The notes beneath the pieces were generated by a model, which saw only the letters and a list, made by a program, of their open reading frames with translations, was not told the origin of the DNA and searched no databases. Both the position numbers and the translations under genes were made by a program. From the NCBI GenBank assembly GCA_013398175.1, contig VZRZ01004923.1, positions 877,016 through 941,015 of the forward strand: a stretch of 64,000 nucleotides of DNA. The letters are read 5' to 3'. The stretch is from Climacteris rufus (lineage: Eukaryota > Chordata > Aves > Passeriformes > Climacteridae). How positions within the stretch are numbered: the stretch's first letter is position 1; each line of letters begins with the position of its first letter. Below, one piece after another: positions 9,831 through 21,800 of this stretch.

Positions 9831-12800
9831 CAGAATAGGCGTGGAAAGGCGAAGGAGTGGTGGCACTGCTGTGTGTGCTGGTCCGGTGTTTGCCCCCTGC
9901 GTACCTTATAGCCAGAGTGTGCGGTCATCCCATAGAGAGCTGGCTGATAAGTGGTGCTGGCTGAACCTTAGGGCCATTGCTGGGGCTGGATGGGAATAGT
10001 AAAAGGTTTCCCATACCAAATGTTTATGGGAGGGAGTAATATGTTTGGAAAGGAAAGGTTAGAAGGCTTACAAAGAAAAAGAATGTGATGCCAGCTAACA
10101 AAACTATATTTTATCTGTCTACTTATAAAGTGGTAGAGAGGTTGAAAAAGAAACCAGGGAGAAATCTGCCTGGTTTTGGGGTGTGTATTAGTGAACAGGG
10201 AGGTGAGGCTCAAGCGCTGGATAGAGAATTAAGAACTGACAGAGAGCAGCAAGCAGCACTCTCCCAAAAGTGCTCAAGACTCCCTAGACGTCCTAAATAG
10301 TTCAGAATTCAAGTGCAGTTTTGAGCTAGATTCAACTATTCCTGCCACCAGAAGAAGCTGACTTATCCCCACACTGTGGTGCCTGCCCAGAGCCGTGCTC
10401 TACAAAAATCACATTAACTGCTTTTGTATTTTTCCCCCTAGAAAAGATCTACCTCTTATTTTTTCCTCAAGAATCAACATTTTCCTCAGTTTATATCTCT
10501 GGAATCTTACGTTTTGTAGATACTTGTCTCTGAAAGTAATCAACTAAATGTATCATTGATTGTTTTGAAGGAGAGAAGACGTGGCCGTGGCAGATACGGA
10601 GGTCGGAAGTGTGGCCGTGGTCACAAAGGACAAAGACAAAGAGGAAATCGCCCCCGATTAGGCTTTGAGGGTGGTCAAACTCCATTTTACTTGGCCATCC
10701 CAAAATATGGATTTAATGAGGGACATAGGTGAGTTTCTTAACATTTGCTTGGAAATTAATCTTTGTCTTCTTTTCTTGATCTTTCTCCTGAAGAAAGAAT
10801 CTAAAATGCCAAAGCTTAAAAAGTTAGGCCTCCCAGATTCCTCTCAGATTGTTAGTTACCTTACCAGAAGAACTCCCATTTCTTGTAAGATTATTCTTTT
10901 AATTAATTTATGTCCTGTTGCTTTACACATCTGCTTATTTACTCATTTCCTAATCCCTGATGTGTAGCACGCTACCCTTCCTTTTCCAGCTGAGTGCATT
11001 TCTCCTCTGAGACCACTCCTCTATACCTGCTTGTTTTTCTCTTTGCCTCATAACCTACTGAACTAATTGGGAACAATCCTAAGTGACTGGAGTGAGAATG
11101 TTAGGCATGGAAGTGTGATCCAAAGCCTTGCTTTGTTATTTGCCTGTTCCACCTAGGATCCTGACAAGCTCTTTAGTACCAAACCTGCTGGATGAGGCAT
11201 TAAGTCACCTTTCACCGTTCTTCTCCTTGGGCATTCTGCCTTGTTTGGCACTTCTGGCCACGTTGCACTTTTTTGTGCCGTGTTCATACTCCACCTTTTT
11301 AATGTTTAAAATTACTCTTCTAACATGTCTTTTCTCCAGTCTCTGCTCTTACCTGGAGAATTGTATGTCAGTGTTTTCCAAATTTCCTTCACATATGCTG
11401 ACAATTAGAAAATTTTTATTTAATTTTTTTTGGTTGTTGTTGTTTAAAGCAAATTTTGTTTCCTCAGATAGCATTTATTTTACTGGGGTAAATAACCACG
11501 TTGTTGTTTTTAGATCTGGTCTTGAAAACTTCTGTGTCCATACAGTGCTGTTACAGGCAGTAGTAACAAAATCGTGCTACACCCAGCAGACAGTTCAAGA
11601 TTGAAAAGACTAATGTGGATTTGTTTGTGAATTGTTAGACTTGCAACTTGATTTCATGTTCCATTTCCTGATACAGCTTCATCAAGTAGCTGTGCATTTT
11701 TATGTTTCCATTCTTTATGAATGCAGTGGAACTTACAGATCTGGCCCGGTTGTTAAAGGATTTTCTCTGAGTCTTAATAGTTTTGAAATATGACACAAAT
11801 TCTCTTTCCAGGTATTGTTATCTCCTCCTGTTTGCTTAAATTATTATAAGAGTAAACAAGAATCACTTTCAATAGCTGAAGACAGTGTAGATCCACAGTC
11901 CTGCAAAGGAAATGCTGCAGAATGCAGACACTGAGATTGTGTTAGTAGTGGTCACAAGTTCATCAATAACCAACAGCAAAAGTCCAAACTCCTGCAGTGA
12001 CAAGAAATTGCTAGTCTTGCTGTTTTTAACAACATCTGTCAGCATGTGAAAATGAAGTACTCTATAGTTTCAATGTTGCTTGCAAAATTTCAGTGCCAGG
12101 CTACTGCAAATGTTTCTGTGGTGAACACTTCAAGTGCACTCAAGGGATGCTGTTGGGGCAGAGTGGGAGCAACTGAACAATACCTCTGCCAGTTTATCTT
12201 CACCTCCTTCCTCTTCCTGCCTCCTCTTCTTGAACTTCTGCTCTGTTAGAAACTGTCTGACAGCACAAATTCTGTTACTTGTCTTTCTTACATACTTTGC
12301 CAATAACAGAGATCAACTGCTTCCCAGTTTTTCACCTACCACCCACAGACTTCCAATAGCAGCTGTCAAACCGATTGTATGAGAAGTTTTGAGCATCAGC
12401 ATAAAATGTGTGCAGCAGGCATAGACACTGGCACTGGAAAACTTCTGGGGATTGGCTTCTATAGTAAAGTTAGAACTCCAGTAAACACAAAAGTAGGTTC
12501 TGCTGAAGCCAATGGCTGTTGATGAGTGCTTTCAGCTCCCTTTGGGGGTGTGGGTTAATGCATATTTTCTCAGTATTTCTCTTCCTTGGTAGTGTTTTGA
12601 GGAAGATTCTATTCAATATTTCTGAGATGTCAGATACAGTGGTAATAGACTAAAAAATCTTGTTGTATGTAAACTGTGCAGGAGCATGTACAGGGTTTGG
12701 CTGATACCTTTGACTAAATTTGTGTGGGAGAAAGGAGGTGTTTGGTTTTATGACTGTCTGTCAGTGCAGCTCCCAAGCTGGATTCACTTTGAAGGTGGTA

Positions 12801-15326
12801 GTTACTTAACAGGCTTGTCGGTTTACCAAGAAATAGTGACACTGTAGCATTTTAGTTTAGGAGTAGGTAAAACTGGAATATTTCAATTGACCAGTTGTCA
12901 TTAAAATGTCAATTTTGTAAGTTTCTCATTGTTTTGTTTGGGTTGTTTGTTTTTTTTCTCTTCCTGTCCCCAGCCTCAGACGTCAGTACCAACCTCTCAG
13001 TCTCCAGAGGCTGCAGTACCTGATTGATTTGGGCCGAGTCGACCCCACGCAGCCAATTGACCTAACGCAGCTCACTAACGCCAGAGGTGTCACAGTGCAG
13101 CCTCTCAAAAGGGATTACGGTGTCCAGCTGGTGGAGGAGGTATACAGACATCACACTTAGTACTTCAGGCTTTCAGACTTTCATTCCCATGTTTTGGAGC
13201 CTCTTTGATTTTCCAGACTAGTTTGCTGTGGAATTTCTGTGGATAATAAATCCACTAGAGGGCACTCTGTGTCAGCAAAAAAAATAGTAAACAACTCAGG
13301 AGAATGTTTTAATGCCTGAGGCTGCAAAAATGAGAGTTAAGGAGCATGACAAAAGGCTGAACAAGTATTTTACAACAGAAGACTAAAATGTACTGAAAGA
13401 AATGTATGAATGTTTTGGAAATGCAAAGGGTTTTTTTTATTCAACCCAGGTGACTGAGTGAGAGGAATTTGGTTACCCATCTTGGTGCAGGGAACAGGCA
13501 ATTCATAATAATTGCAGGATGTTTCTTAAAACTTTTCAGAGAAGAATAAATGTGTGTCTTAAAATACTCGTTTTGATATTCCTTAACATGTGTTGAAATT
13601 TACAGGGTGCTGATATTTTTGCAGCAAAAGTAAATATTGAAGTGCAGAGGGCATCTGAATTAGCAATTGCAGCCATAGAGAAAAATGGAGGCGTAGTAAC
13701 AACATCGTTCTATGATCCAAGGAGTTTGGGTAAGGATTTCTTTTAATTTCTGCCCCCCCCCCGTTTTTTTTTTTGAATGTGCAAAGATTAAATGGTCAAA
13801 ATCAAAGTTTCAAACCCAGTTCTTAATAGAACGCCATCAACTTCTTCTATTCTAAAAGCTTCAAAACCAGTTACACATATATTTGTAGAATCATAGAATA
13901 CTTTGGGTTGGGAGGGAGCTTAAAGATCATCTATTTCCAGCCCCCAATGATGAATGATAATGCAGCCTCAATTTTTCTTTTTTTAACCATTCACCTGTTT
14001 AGTCCTGCCAGTGTCAGTAGTCATATATCAATCAACCAGTTAAAGAAATCCAAGTAGCTTTTTAAATAGAGGAACTAATAGCATTGTTTCTCTGAATTTG
14101 TCTTCTGTTTCACATGTTTAATAGCACTAAGAAGATTCAGGAAAAAATAAATTCAAAACCCACTGTGGATGTTGATATTTTTAATTTTAAATGCTTTTTC
14201 CACCCAAAGTGAGGAAGTAAGCTACAGAAGCTCAGAATCATTCCAGTTAAAATGGCCATTGTTTTCGGAACACTTTCACTGGAGAATGAGGCTTTGCTTT
14301 GCTTGAGGCTGCATCCTGCCTAACATTCATTCATGCAGTTTTTATTGACAATAATGCAGCTTTCATGTGTGAATGAGGCTGAGAAGAAGAGGAATAGACA
14401 TTTTCAGTGTGCAAAATATGTTATACTGGAGTGATACAAGTGCTTTTTTTTCCCAGTCCAGAAAATAACAAAAATAATAAGGTTAAAATGTTCTGGAATA
14501 TAATGTGCCAAAATCAGTAAAACTCAAGGAAGAGAGGATAGTCATGTAAAGGACTAAATAGGTGCATGTGCCATTGATACTTTACTTAAAATACTTCTAG
14601 AAGCACTAAATTGACATTTGTTAGCAAAGTAAATAGCCATGCAAATGCATTGCTTCAAATCTGGAAATAGTCCTTTAAATATGGCAACATCTACCATAGT
14701 TATGGTTATCTTTCCAAAGTAGGCATTCTGAATGTATTACAGTTAGTGACTCATCCAGTTTGACACTATAAATAGCAGCTAAAACAGAGTTGTTTGGTGG
14801 GTTAAGTGAAACTTGCAAACCACTTGCTCATTCTGAACAAGAATACTCTTGAGATTTGATTTTTTGCTTGGTACTTTTTTATATTAATTTCATCGTTTAT
14901 TTAGTACAAAATAAGAAGGTGCCATTTAATGTCTTTAAGTATGAATTATGAGCTGTAGTAACTAATTTTCTCTCCTGTTTGCCCACAGAAATTTTGTGTA
15001 AGCCAGTAGTATTTTTTGTGCGTGGCAAACCTATCCCAAAGCGAATGCTCCCGCCTGAAGACCTCGTCCGCTATTACACAGATCCCAGGAATCGGGGGTA
15101 CCTGGCAGATCCTTCTAAGGTTGCAGAAGCCAGGCTGGAACTTGCCAAGAAATATGGTTATGTCTTACCAGACATAACTAAGGATGAACTCTTCAAGATG
15201 TTAAGTGCACGCAAGGATCCTAGACAGATATTTTTTGGTCTTGCTCCAGGATGGATTGTAAACCTGGCAGACAAGAAAATTCTAAAACCAACTGATGAGA
15301 GTCTGTTGAAATACTATAGCTCATGA
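9594..15326 (+). CDS. MRPL15: Mitochondrial large ribosomal subunit protein L15 (uL15m), complete, five exons
   Basis: A component of the mitochondrial 39S ribosomal subunit that binds large-subunit rRNA near the peptidyl-transferase region. Exons 9594-9692, 10571-10728, 12974-13139, 13606-13729 and 14989-15326 (99, 158, 166, 124 and 338 nt) join in one frame to 885 nt: 294 residues plus TGA (human 296). All junctions are GT-AG. The basic, Leu-rich N-terminus suits a mitochondrial targeting sequence. The L15 core is recognisable: GRKCGRGHKG, GFEGGQTPFY, then RLQYLIDLGRVDP, KRDYGVQLVEEGAD, ASELAIAAIEKNGGVVTT, IPKRMLPPEDLV, YGYVLPDITKDELFKML, RKDPRQIFFGLAPGW and a terminal LKPTDESLLKYYSS. The chosen ATG has G at -3 and gives the MSGNGGNRALELLRSLPRV start, aligning with the human N-terminus. 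No frameshift or lost residue was seen. Confidence 0.98.
9693..10570 (+). other. MRPL15: MRPL15 intron 1
   Basis: 878 bases. The first part continues the CpG island and the rest is ordinary. No repeat recognised. Confidence 0.85.
10571..10728 (+). CDS. MRPL15: MRPL15 exon 2
   Basis: 158 nt encoding the Arg/Gly-rich rRNA-binding segment (ERRRGRGRYGGRKCGRGHKG) and GFEGGQTPFYLAIPKYGFNE. The acceptor is tgttttgaag and the donor AG|gtgagt. Confidence 0.97.
10729..12973 (+). other. MRPL15: MRPL15 intron 2
   Basis: 2,245 bases, T-rich on the plus strand. It contains a 158-aa open frame at 11128-11604 with no recognisable domain, judged chance. No named repeat was seen. Confidence 0.85.
12974..13139 (+). 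CDS. MRPL15: MRPL15 exon 3
   Basis: 166 nt from SLRRQYQPLSLQRLQYLIDL through DYGVQLVEE. The acceptor has a strong T-rich tract and ccccag; the donor is GAG|gtatac. Confidence 0.97.
13140..13605 (+). other. MRPL15: MRPL15 intron 3
   Basis: 466 bases with no notable content. Confidence 0.85.
13606..13729 (+). CDS. MRPL15: MRPL15 exon 4
   Basis: 124 nt from GADIFAAKVNIEVQ to SFYDPRSL plus one base. The acceptor is atttacag and the donor G|gtaagg. Confidence 0.97.
13730..14988 (+). other. MRPL15: MRPL15 intron 4
   Basis: 1,259 bases. It starts with a C-run followed by a T-run (about 13754-13776) and carries a CR1 3'-end fragment at about 13888-13960, listed separately. The rest is unremarkable and AT-rich. 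Confidence 0.85.
13888..13960 (-). mobile_element. CR1 LINE 3'-end fragment
   Basis: The sequence atcatagaatactttgggtt followed by ggagggagcttaaagatcat is the reverse complement of the CR1 3' terminus. It is a short 5'-truncated copy, antisense to MRPL15 inside intron 4. Confidence 0.75.
14989..15326 (+). CDS. MRPL15: MRPL15 exon 5 (terminal coding part)
   Basis: 338 nt from the completed Glu codon (EILCKPVVFFVRGKPIPK) to the TGA at 15324-15326. The acceptor is ttgcccacag. It is the longest exon and includes RKDPRQIFFGLAPGW and the C-terminal LLKYYSS. Confidence 0.98.
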
Positions 15327-15830
15327 ATTCAGGACTGGAGACAACTGCAGGTGTACAGGAAACATCTGGGTATGAAATAATGGATAGAAGTGGTGTGTGT
15401 TTGTTTGTTTTTAAGAGTCCTATTATACTAGACAAAACATAATTTTGGTTAATATAATCTGGTGTAGCTCTCAGTTTTCTTATTATCATAATAGAGTGTA
15501 TCAAAAGTCTTAACATTTGAAAACAATGTGGAATCTGACATAAAGGGTGGGTCTGGGCACTTTCTCTTCCAATGGTTTGCCAGTTATTTTTTCAGACAAA
15601 AGATTTCTGTGTTAACATTTGTTTCAGAGGATAATTCCAAAGAGTAATTTGGCCTAATAATTAGTTTCTATTTTCCCCCTTCAATTTAAAATCAGAAACG
15701 TGAATGTTTAAAATTAATGTTAGTTTTACGTCGTATTGCATAAAATGGTATGTTTTAGAAAAAGTATCTTGAATACCTCCAAGAGGAATTTTTGGTTAGA
15801 GAAAAATAAAAACAACCAAAAATAACAAAA
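15327..15830 (+). terminator. MRPL15: MRPL15 3' UTR with poly(A) signal
   Basis: The first canonical AATAAA after the stop is at 15805-15810, followed by an A/C-rich cleavage zone and a T/G-rich stretch near 15865-15885. That gives a 3' UTR of roughly 0.5 kb. Later AATAAA-type hexamers near 16785 and 16880 could give longer alternative ends. Confidence 0.6.
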
Positions 15831-18800
15831 TACAAAAAGTTTCATTGACCTCTTCGATTCCATTGCCATGTTTTGGATTTTGCCATTGCCATCAATAGCA
15901 CTGGAGCTTGAGAGGTCTTGATTTTTGTCTTATTTCTACATAAGCAATTGAGAAAGGGTGTGCAGTTTAGAATAACTTCCTATGTAAAATTATGGGGAGG
16001 AAAGATAACTATTCAATGGCTTTTGTTATTCAAACAGAATTTAAAATTTGTCCCAATACAAATGTAATCTCATTGTAAAAATGCATAGCAGAATCCAGAG
16101 TCAATGAATGACAGTGACAGCAGATTGTGAAGGATAGGGATGTGATGGACGAAGTACACAGTTAGGATTTAGTTTTCAGCTTGATCATAGATTGCAGGTG
16201 TGACAGTGGACAAATGAAGTTAAATGTTGTGAAAAGTTATGAACACATTTTTTATGGGAAACAGTATTTTAATTGCACCAACTTGATAGAGTCTTGAAAA
16301 ATATTTCCTGACAGAGGTTTGATTCATCAATCTCTCCAGAATACTGCATTATTATGATGCAAGAGCATTCTGGTTTTTGTGTGGAAGTGCAGGACTGAGC
16401 ATTTGGGACAATGAATCAGGCAGTAAAGGACGAGAGAGGAGACCAAGAGAATCTATCCGAACGTGCTGTGACTCCTTGGAAGTTAATGAGCTACGTCCTT
16501 ATTATGTGGCTTAATGGAAGCTGAAGTTGGCTTTAAAATGGGCATAATTTGGTTATAAGAATGCAGGAAACTGTCCAGGAGACCAGATTATGAAAGTTCT
16601 TCTTGCTTTCCAATTTGGAAATGCTACTTAGTTTCCTGTACCTGCCAAACCATCCTATCTCATAGGGAAAGTCCTCTGTGTGCTAGAATCTTCTGTTTCT
16701 CCTGTGTAACACCTGTGTTTTGCTGGTATGCCTCAATGGGGGAGGATTGAAAAAAAAATCTTCTTTTTCTTTCAGATAATAAAAAGAAGCAGATGAATTT
16801 TTGTTGGTGTTTGTCAACCAGTGCAGATTTTTCCTTTGCTCAACAACCTGCCTTGGCAATTAATATGAGCATCACAAAACAAAATAAAACATCTTCTATT
16901 CCCATTCTGATTAAATAATATGAAGAGATTAAGAGCAGAAAGTCACTAATTTTTGGAATTTTACTTTTCAACTCCTGTTGTTAATATGTGTTAAATGCTA
17001 TCAGTCATGGTTATTCTCCCGACTTGAAGTTTGAGTATTGGTGAAATCTAGCAAAACAACAACAATGTAAAATTGGATTATGAATAGCAGGAATTTTGTT
17101 TTATGTGAATTAACATTCATATTTTATAAGGTGCCTAATATTTTTTGGCACATTAAGAATAATACTGTGTGCCAAAAAAAGTACAGTTGGTGTTAACTTG
17201 AATGTGAAGTAAATAACTTTCTCACTTTGGATGTATCCTGTTCTGCATCCTGATGATTGTTGGTTTGGAACCTTAAATGACAAGTAATACTTTTTTTCTT
17301 TTACTTTTTTTTCCAAGTTTTTGTTATTACAATAACTTTACAATAACAATATTACTACTGCCTCCATTTGGGAAGGAGTTTGAGAGGGGGAAGAGTATTT
17401 ATTGCCTTCCCTTATTTGTGCCATAATGTTTCTGTTTTTATGAATCAATTCACAATTGTATTTTGTGGAGGTGGTGGTACTCAACAGGAAAGCTACTTAA
17501 CTGGAAGCAAAGAAGGAAGTTAGTCATATTAGTGAAGACCAGGAGACAAAAGTGTTTATGTATCATTGTGTATTTTGGGGAGGAGAAGACGGGGGAAGGC
17601 AAGTTTGTTTCCATTTCTGCTCTTTGTATTAAAATGAACAAATTGCTCTCAGCAATTTTTTTTTTCTAAATCAATTTCTTTGATACACACACGCGTGCAC
17701 GCACTGGTTTCTGTAGGTTTGTAAACGGTTTTCAGGTGAAAGGGTAACTTGGATAAAATGATAACAGTGAAAGAAAGAATGAAAACAGGAAACAGATGTC
17801 TGGTGACGTCGAGGGATTGGATAGCACTTACTCAGTGAACGATGTCTTAGTCACAAGGCAGCTGTATCCTGGCTCTGATACTATAACGCTACAAATACCT
17901 TGGAGCCAAAACAGCCACGTTCCACAAAATCCGGTCATTCTACTTTATAAAGGTGATCTTTTATCATCTTATAATTGGAGAGGGCAAAAAAGGGCTATAT
18001 GTTCCTTTATTTAAAATATGCAATGCTTGTCTTTTTTTCTCACTTCTGTTAACTGTAGTCAGTATTTATATCAGTTGTTCAGATTTTTATTTACTAGTGA
18101 AAAAAAGTGGCAAGGCCATAGAGGATTTCCTGTTCATTTTATCTCATCAGGAACACAAGTCTCCTAGCAACCAAATACAGAATTATCAAAAGCACAAGTT
18201 AAGTTATTGACAAGGTTTCTAATCCATAATAAACAGCATCTCGATGGACTGTTGTTTATATGAGGGTCAGGCTTACTGATGCAAGACTCTAAGCCAATGC
18301 TGGCATCTAAAGCCGTTCTCTTTACTTAGTAATATGGACCATGTTTTCATGTTCATAAGATAAATGATTGCCTTGGATATCCTGTTTTGATAGGGGTTTC
18401 TCATGTGCAACAATGTGTTACATAGCAAGAAGCACTCAGTCTGTTGTAGCTGGAAAAGCATTATCTGGTAGCTGAGGAAAAGAAAATTTTATTTGTGTCA
18501 CAAAATGCTGAAAGCCATGTCATTTTTTATCAGCAACATTGTGCTTCTGAATGATTACTTGATACAACCGATTACAATATAAGAATGCAATCAAAATAAA
18601 GACCTATGGACAAGTACATACCTTGTTTCTTACTGTGATAATTGGAAATCACCTGTTTCTTAGGAACAGACTCTACTAACTGCAGCCAGTCAACGCTATA
18701 CTTACAGGTAGCTGAGTGCAGACACAAAATGAAGTGAATTAAAATATTTTTTTTTTCCTTTTTGCTCATAGGTACAACAATGATAAGTTGGCTTCATTAT

Positions 18801-21800
18801 GCTTCACAGAGAATTTGTGTTTAACGATCAAAAGTTGACTGTACCACCCACTGATTTCAAAAAGGGATAAATTAATAAATCAGTGGCCCTGATCCGAATC
18901 TTCACTGGCAGTGTGCCAGCATTGTTGTGACATAGAAGCATAATTGATGTTAGTGCTCCAGGAAGTCATATAAAAGTGATCAATGATGAAGGCAGCTTCC
19001 CATTGCTGTTTTATTATTTTTTACTATCATTTCTATTTTATGTTATTTTCTCTATTAAGATTTTAAATGCTAATGCAAAACTAATTTCGTACTGTTGAAC
19101 ACTCGTGAGTTCTGTAACAACTTGAAATTGTTGCACAAGTTCCATGTTTTAAATATTTAGCTGCTATAATTGTGTATATCTAAAATAAGAAAGATACTCT
19201 GTCTATCCAAAATATCCAGTTCAATATTGCATATTCAGCTTTTTTTTTTTTTCCAAATTTTCTGCTAGGTGATCAGATGGGAATAGTTTTACATAACTCA
19301 AATCTGCACTTCAGTTTAGTGTTATGGTTAGTCTATGAAAAGAGAGGTCCAAACATGACAGAGCTCTTACCCATTAGAGGACAATTATGAACTTTTTAAG
19401 CTCCTTTATCTCCCACTCTGGTGGCTCATCTTGGTCTTTTGTAGCAGAAATATATGGCATTGTCTAAAGTATGATTTCTCAGTGGAAGCAAACTATCCTC
19501 AGATCTATTCTGTCTCTTTTGCTTAATGCATCTGCATCTTCCCAAGGTCTCTTCTCACCTTTCCCGTTGTAGTGGTGGGAACTACAGGGCTCAATCATTC
19601 TCACAGTGTCATCCTGTCTGGCCCACTCCGGGTTTGAAAATCTGGTTGTTTTATGTGCCTCTGGAGCAGGAAAAGTGTTGATCATTCCTGCATCTGTTTA
19701 TATGGGGGGTTTTTCGTGGCTCAAGTTTCCTGGACTGGTGTTGCTTTTGTTGTTAAAAATGTCAACAGCAATGTTGTTTACATGTTAACCTTGTAGATTC
19801 CAAGACACATGCCGAGTAGCTTGGAGGGCTCTTTGAGCAATGGATCTGGCTTTTATCAGAGTCAATGAACACTGCTAGAAGAGTGCCTGTGCTGTTAATT
19901 CAGAGTTGCATACGCTAGATACCAATATGAAAGGATAGGCAATTTTGCATTCAATGCACCAATGCTCAAATCTCTCTCCTTACACTTTTCACCAGCCTCT
20001 GTAAGATTCATTCTGTCTCCTGGTAGAATTGTCCTGTCTGTCCTTTAGTCTATAAATACGGGCAGATTAATACATATTTAGCCAGAAAATCTGCCATTTT
20101 TTGATGTTAATATTTTTATTATTCCTTGGGCAGTTTATGATAGCTAAAAGTTTGTGGACATAGAGCAATCTACAAAAAATCAATCCCGTTACTTTTGTAG
20201 TAATGTGATTGATACGGTCAGTATCTAGAGCCTAGAGAATTTCCACATTCAGCTTGGAGCAGACATCCAAGCAATTGCTGTCCACTGACTCCACTGTGAC
20301 AGGAGTTGTAACATACAGCACTCTTGTGTGCACTGAAAGCTTAAGCATCTGGAGCTGAATCCCACTCTCTTTTCAGTGGCCTAAGAAGTTTGTAGTTAAT
20401 GGTCAGTTCTCCTCAGGATTGACATAGCTCCACTGTGGATTGCTTAGCTCGCCATTGGGAATTTGTGAAGCTTGATGTACTAGGTTCTATTTGTCTTTAA
20501 AAATAAGCATCCTTTGTTAACGATTTAGTGAAAAAAGCAGTCTAGAGGACATATTGGTGCCACAAGAGGTGCGGCAGTGTTGTTTTAAAAGACAGTGTTA
20601 TTTTAAAACTGTTGGAGACAGCAGCTTTTCCAGGATATGGAAGTGGGTGACATGCCCACCTGGAAGCCTCTGACTTTCAAGGCGGATGACTCCCAGTTTC
20701 AAGCCCTGCATTGATATTGCCACTCAAAATTTGCCTTGCTGCCTTCTTCGGCCCTTGTGCAATACATTACTGCTGTTTGTGTATATGTTTCCTCTGTAAG
20801 CAAAGCATGGAAAGCCTCTATGTGCAGAAGAAAAAGTGGGAGAGGATGATGGTGCCTCTCTCGAGGTGTCAGCTTCAGCAAGTGGTGCTTGTAATGGCTA
20901 GGGAAAGTGACTGAGGTGCTTAAACACAGATGTCACTGCTGAGAAGTTGCATCCAGTGTGGCTCATAGGGTACCCTCTACAGCTACTGTGATGGCTTGGT
21001 GTTTATACAAAACCGATTTGGGACTGATCCTTCTACAGATTTGGACTTGCCATTTCTCCTGTTTTTGATAATTTCTGGGTCCCTGAAACATCATAGGTGT
21101 GCTTGGTTTTTGCGCATAGGCATTCATTTATCCCCTCTTTTTCATTTTTACTATTTTCTTTTTTTCTTAGCAAGGCAATCACACTAATTGCAGCAGGCAG
21201 TCTGGGTATGGGCCATGTACCAAGCTTGAGACTGTTCCAGACCAAATATTATTCTGCTGGTTTTATGTTGGACTTGGCTGATGTGACATTGCTGCAGCCC
21301 TGACTTCTAGGTAAAATGTCTGGGCTAATTGTGACTTTGTTGTTGGGGTTTGTTGTTACTGTTGTTTTTGGAAGGCTCCAGCCCTTCAAAGTTCATAATT
21401 AAAGACAGGTGTTTATTGTGGAATGATCATGAAATGAATTACCATAGGAAGGATGTGATCATGTAGCAAAATTCTACCTGGGTCATTTTTTCTGCATTCA
21501 TTCGTATGTATCTGAGGGGAGTGAAGCACTGGGGTGCTGTGATTTTGTCTTTGATGTGGGAAAGCTTATCTCTCCATTAAGAGAACCTAAGAAAAAAATG
21601 GAAGGTAAAAAGCTGTCAAGTAATTTTTGCTGCATTTTTTCAAAAGTGCATATTTTCCCAATTCCAGCTGTTGCTCCTGGCTGAGCTGCATGACTTTGCT
21701 TACAGCATATTAGGAAACTGCAATGGCAGCAGGCCACTCTGGGCACTAACACACAGCTATGGTACAGTAGCTGGCCAGAGCAAAAGAACAGATAATTTTG

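Noticed and set aside
11128..11604. 158-aa open frame in MRPL15 intron 2
   Set aside because: Hydrophobic low-information sequence from a T-rich intron with no family resemblance.
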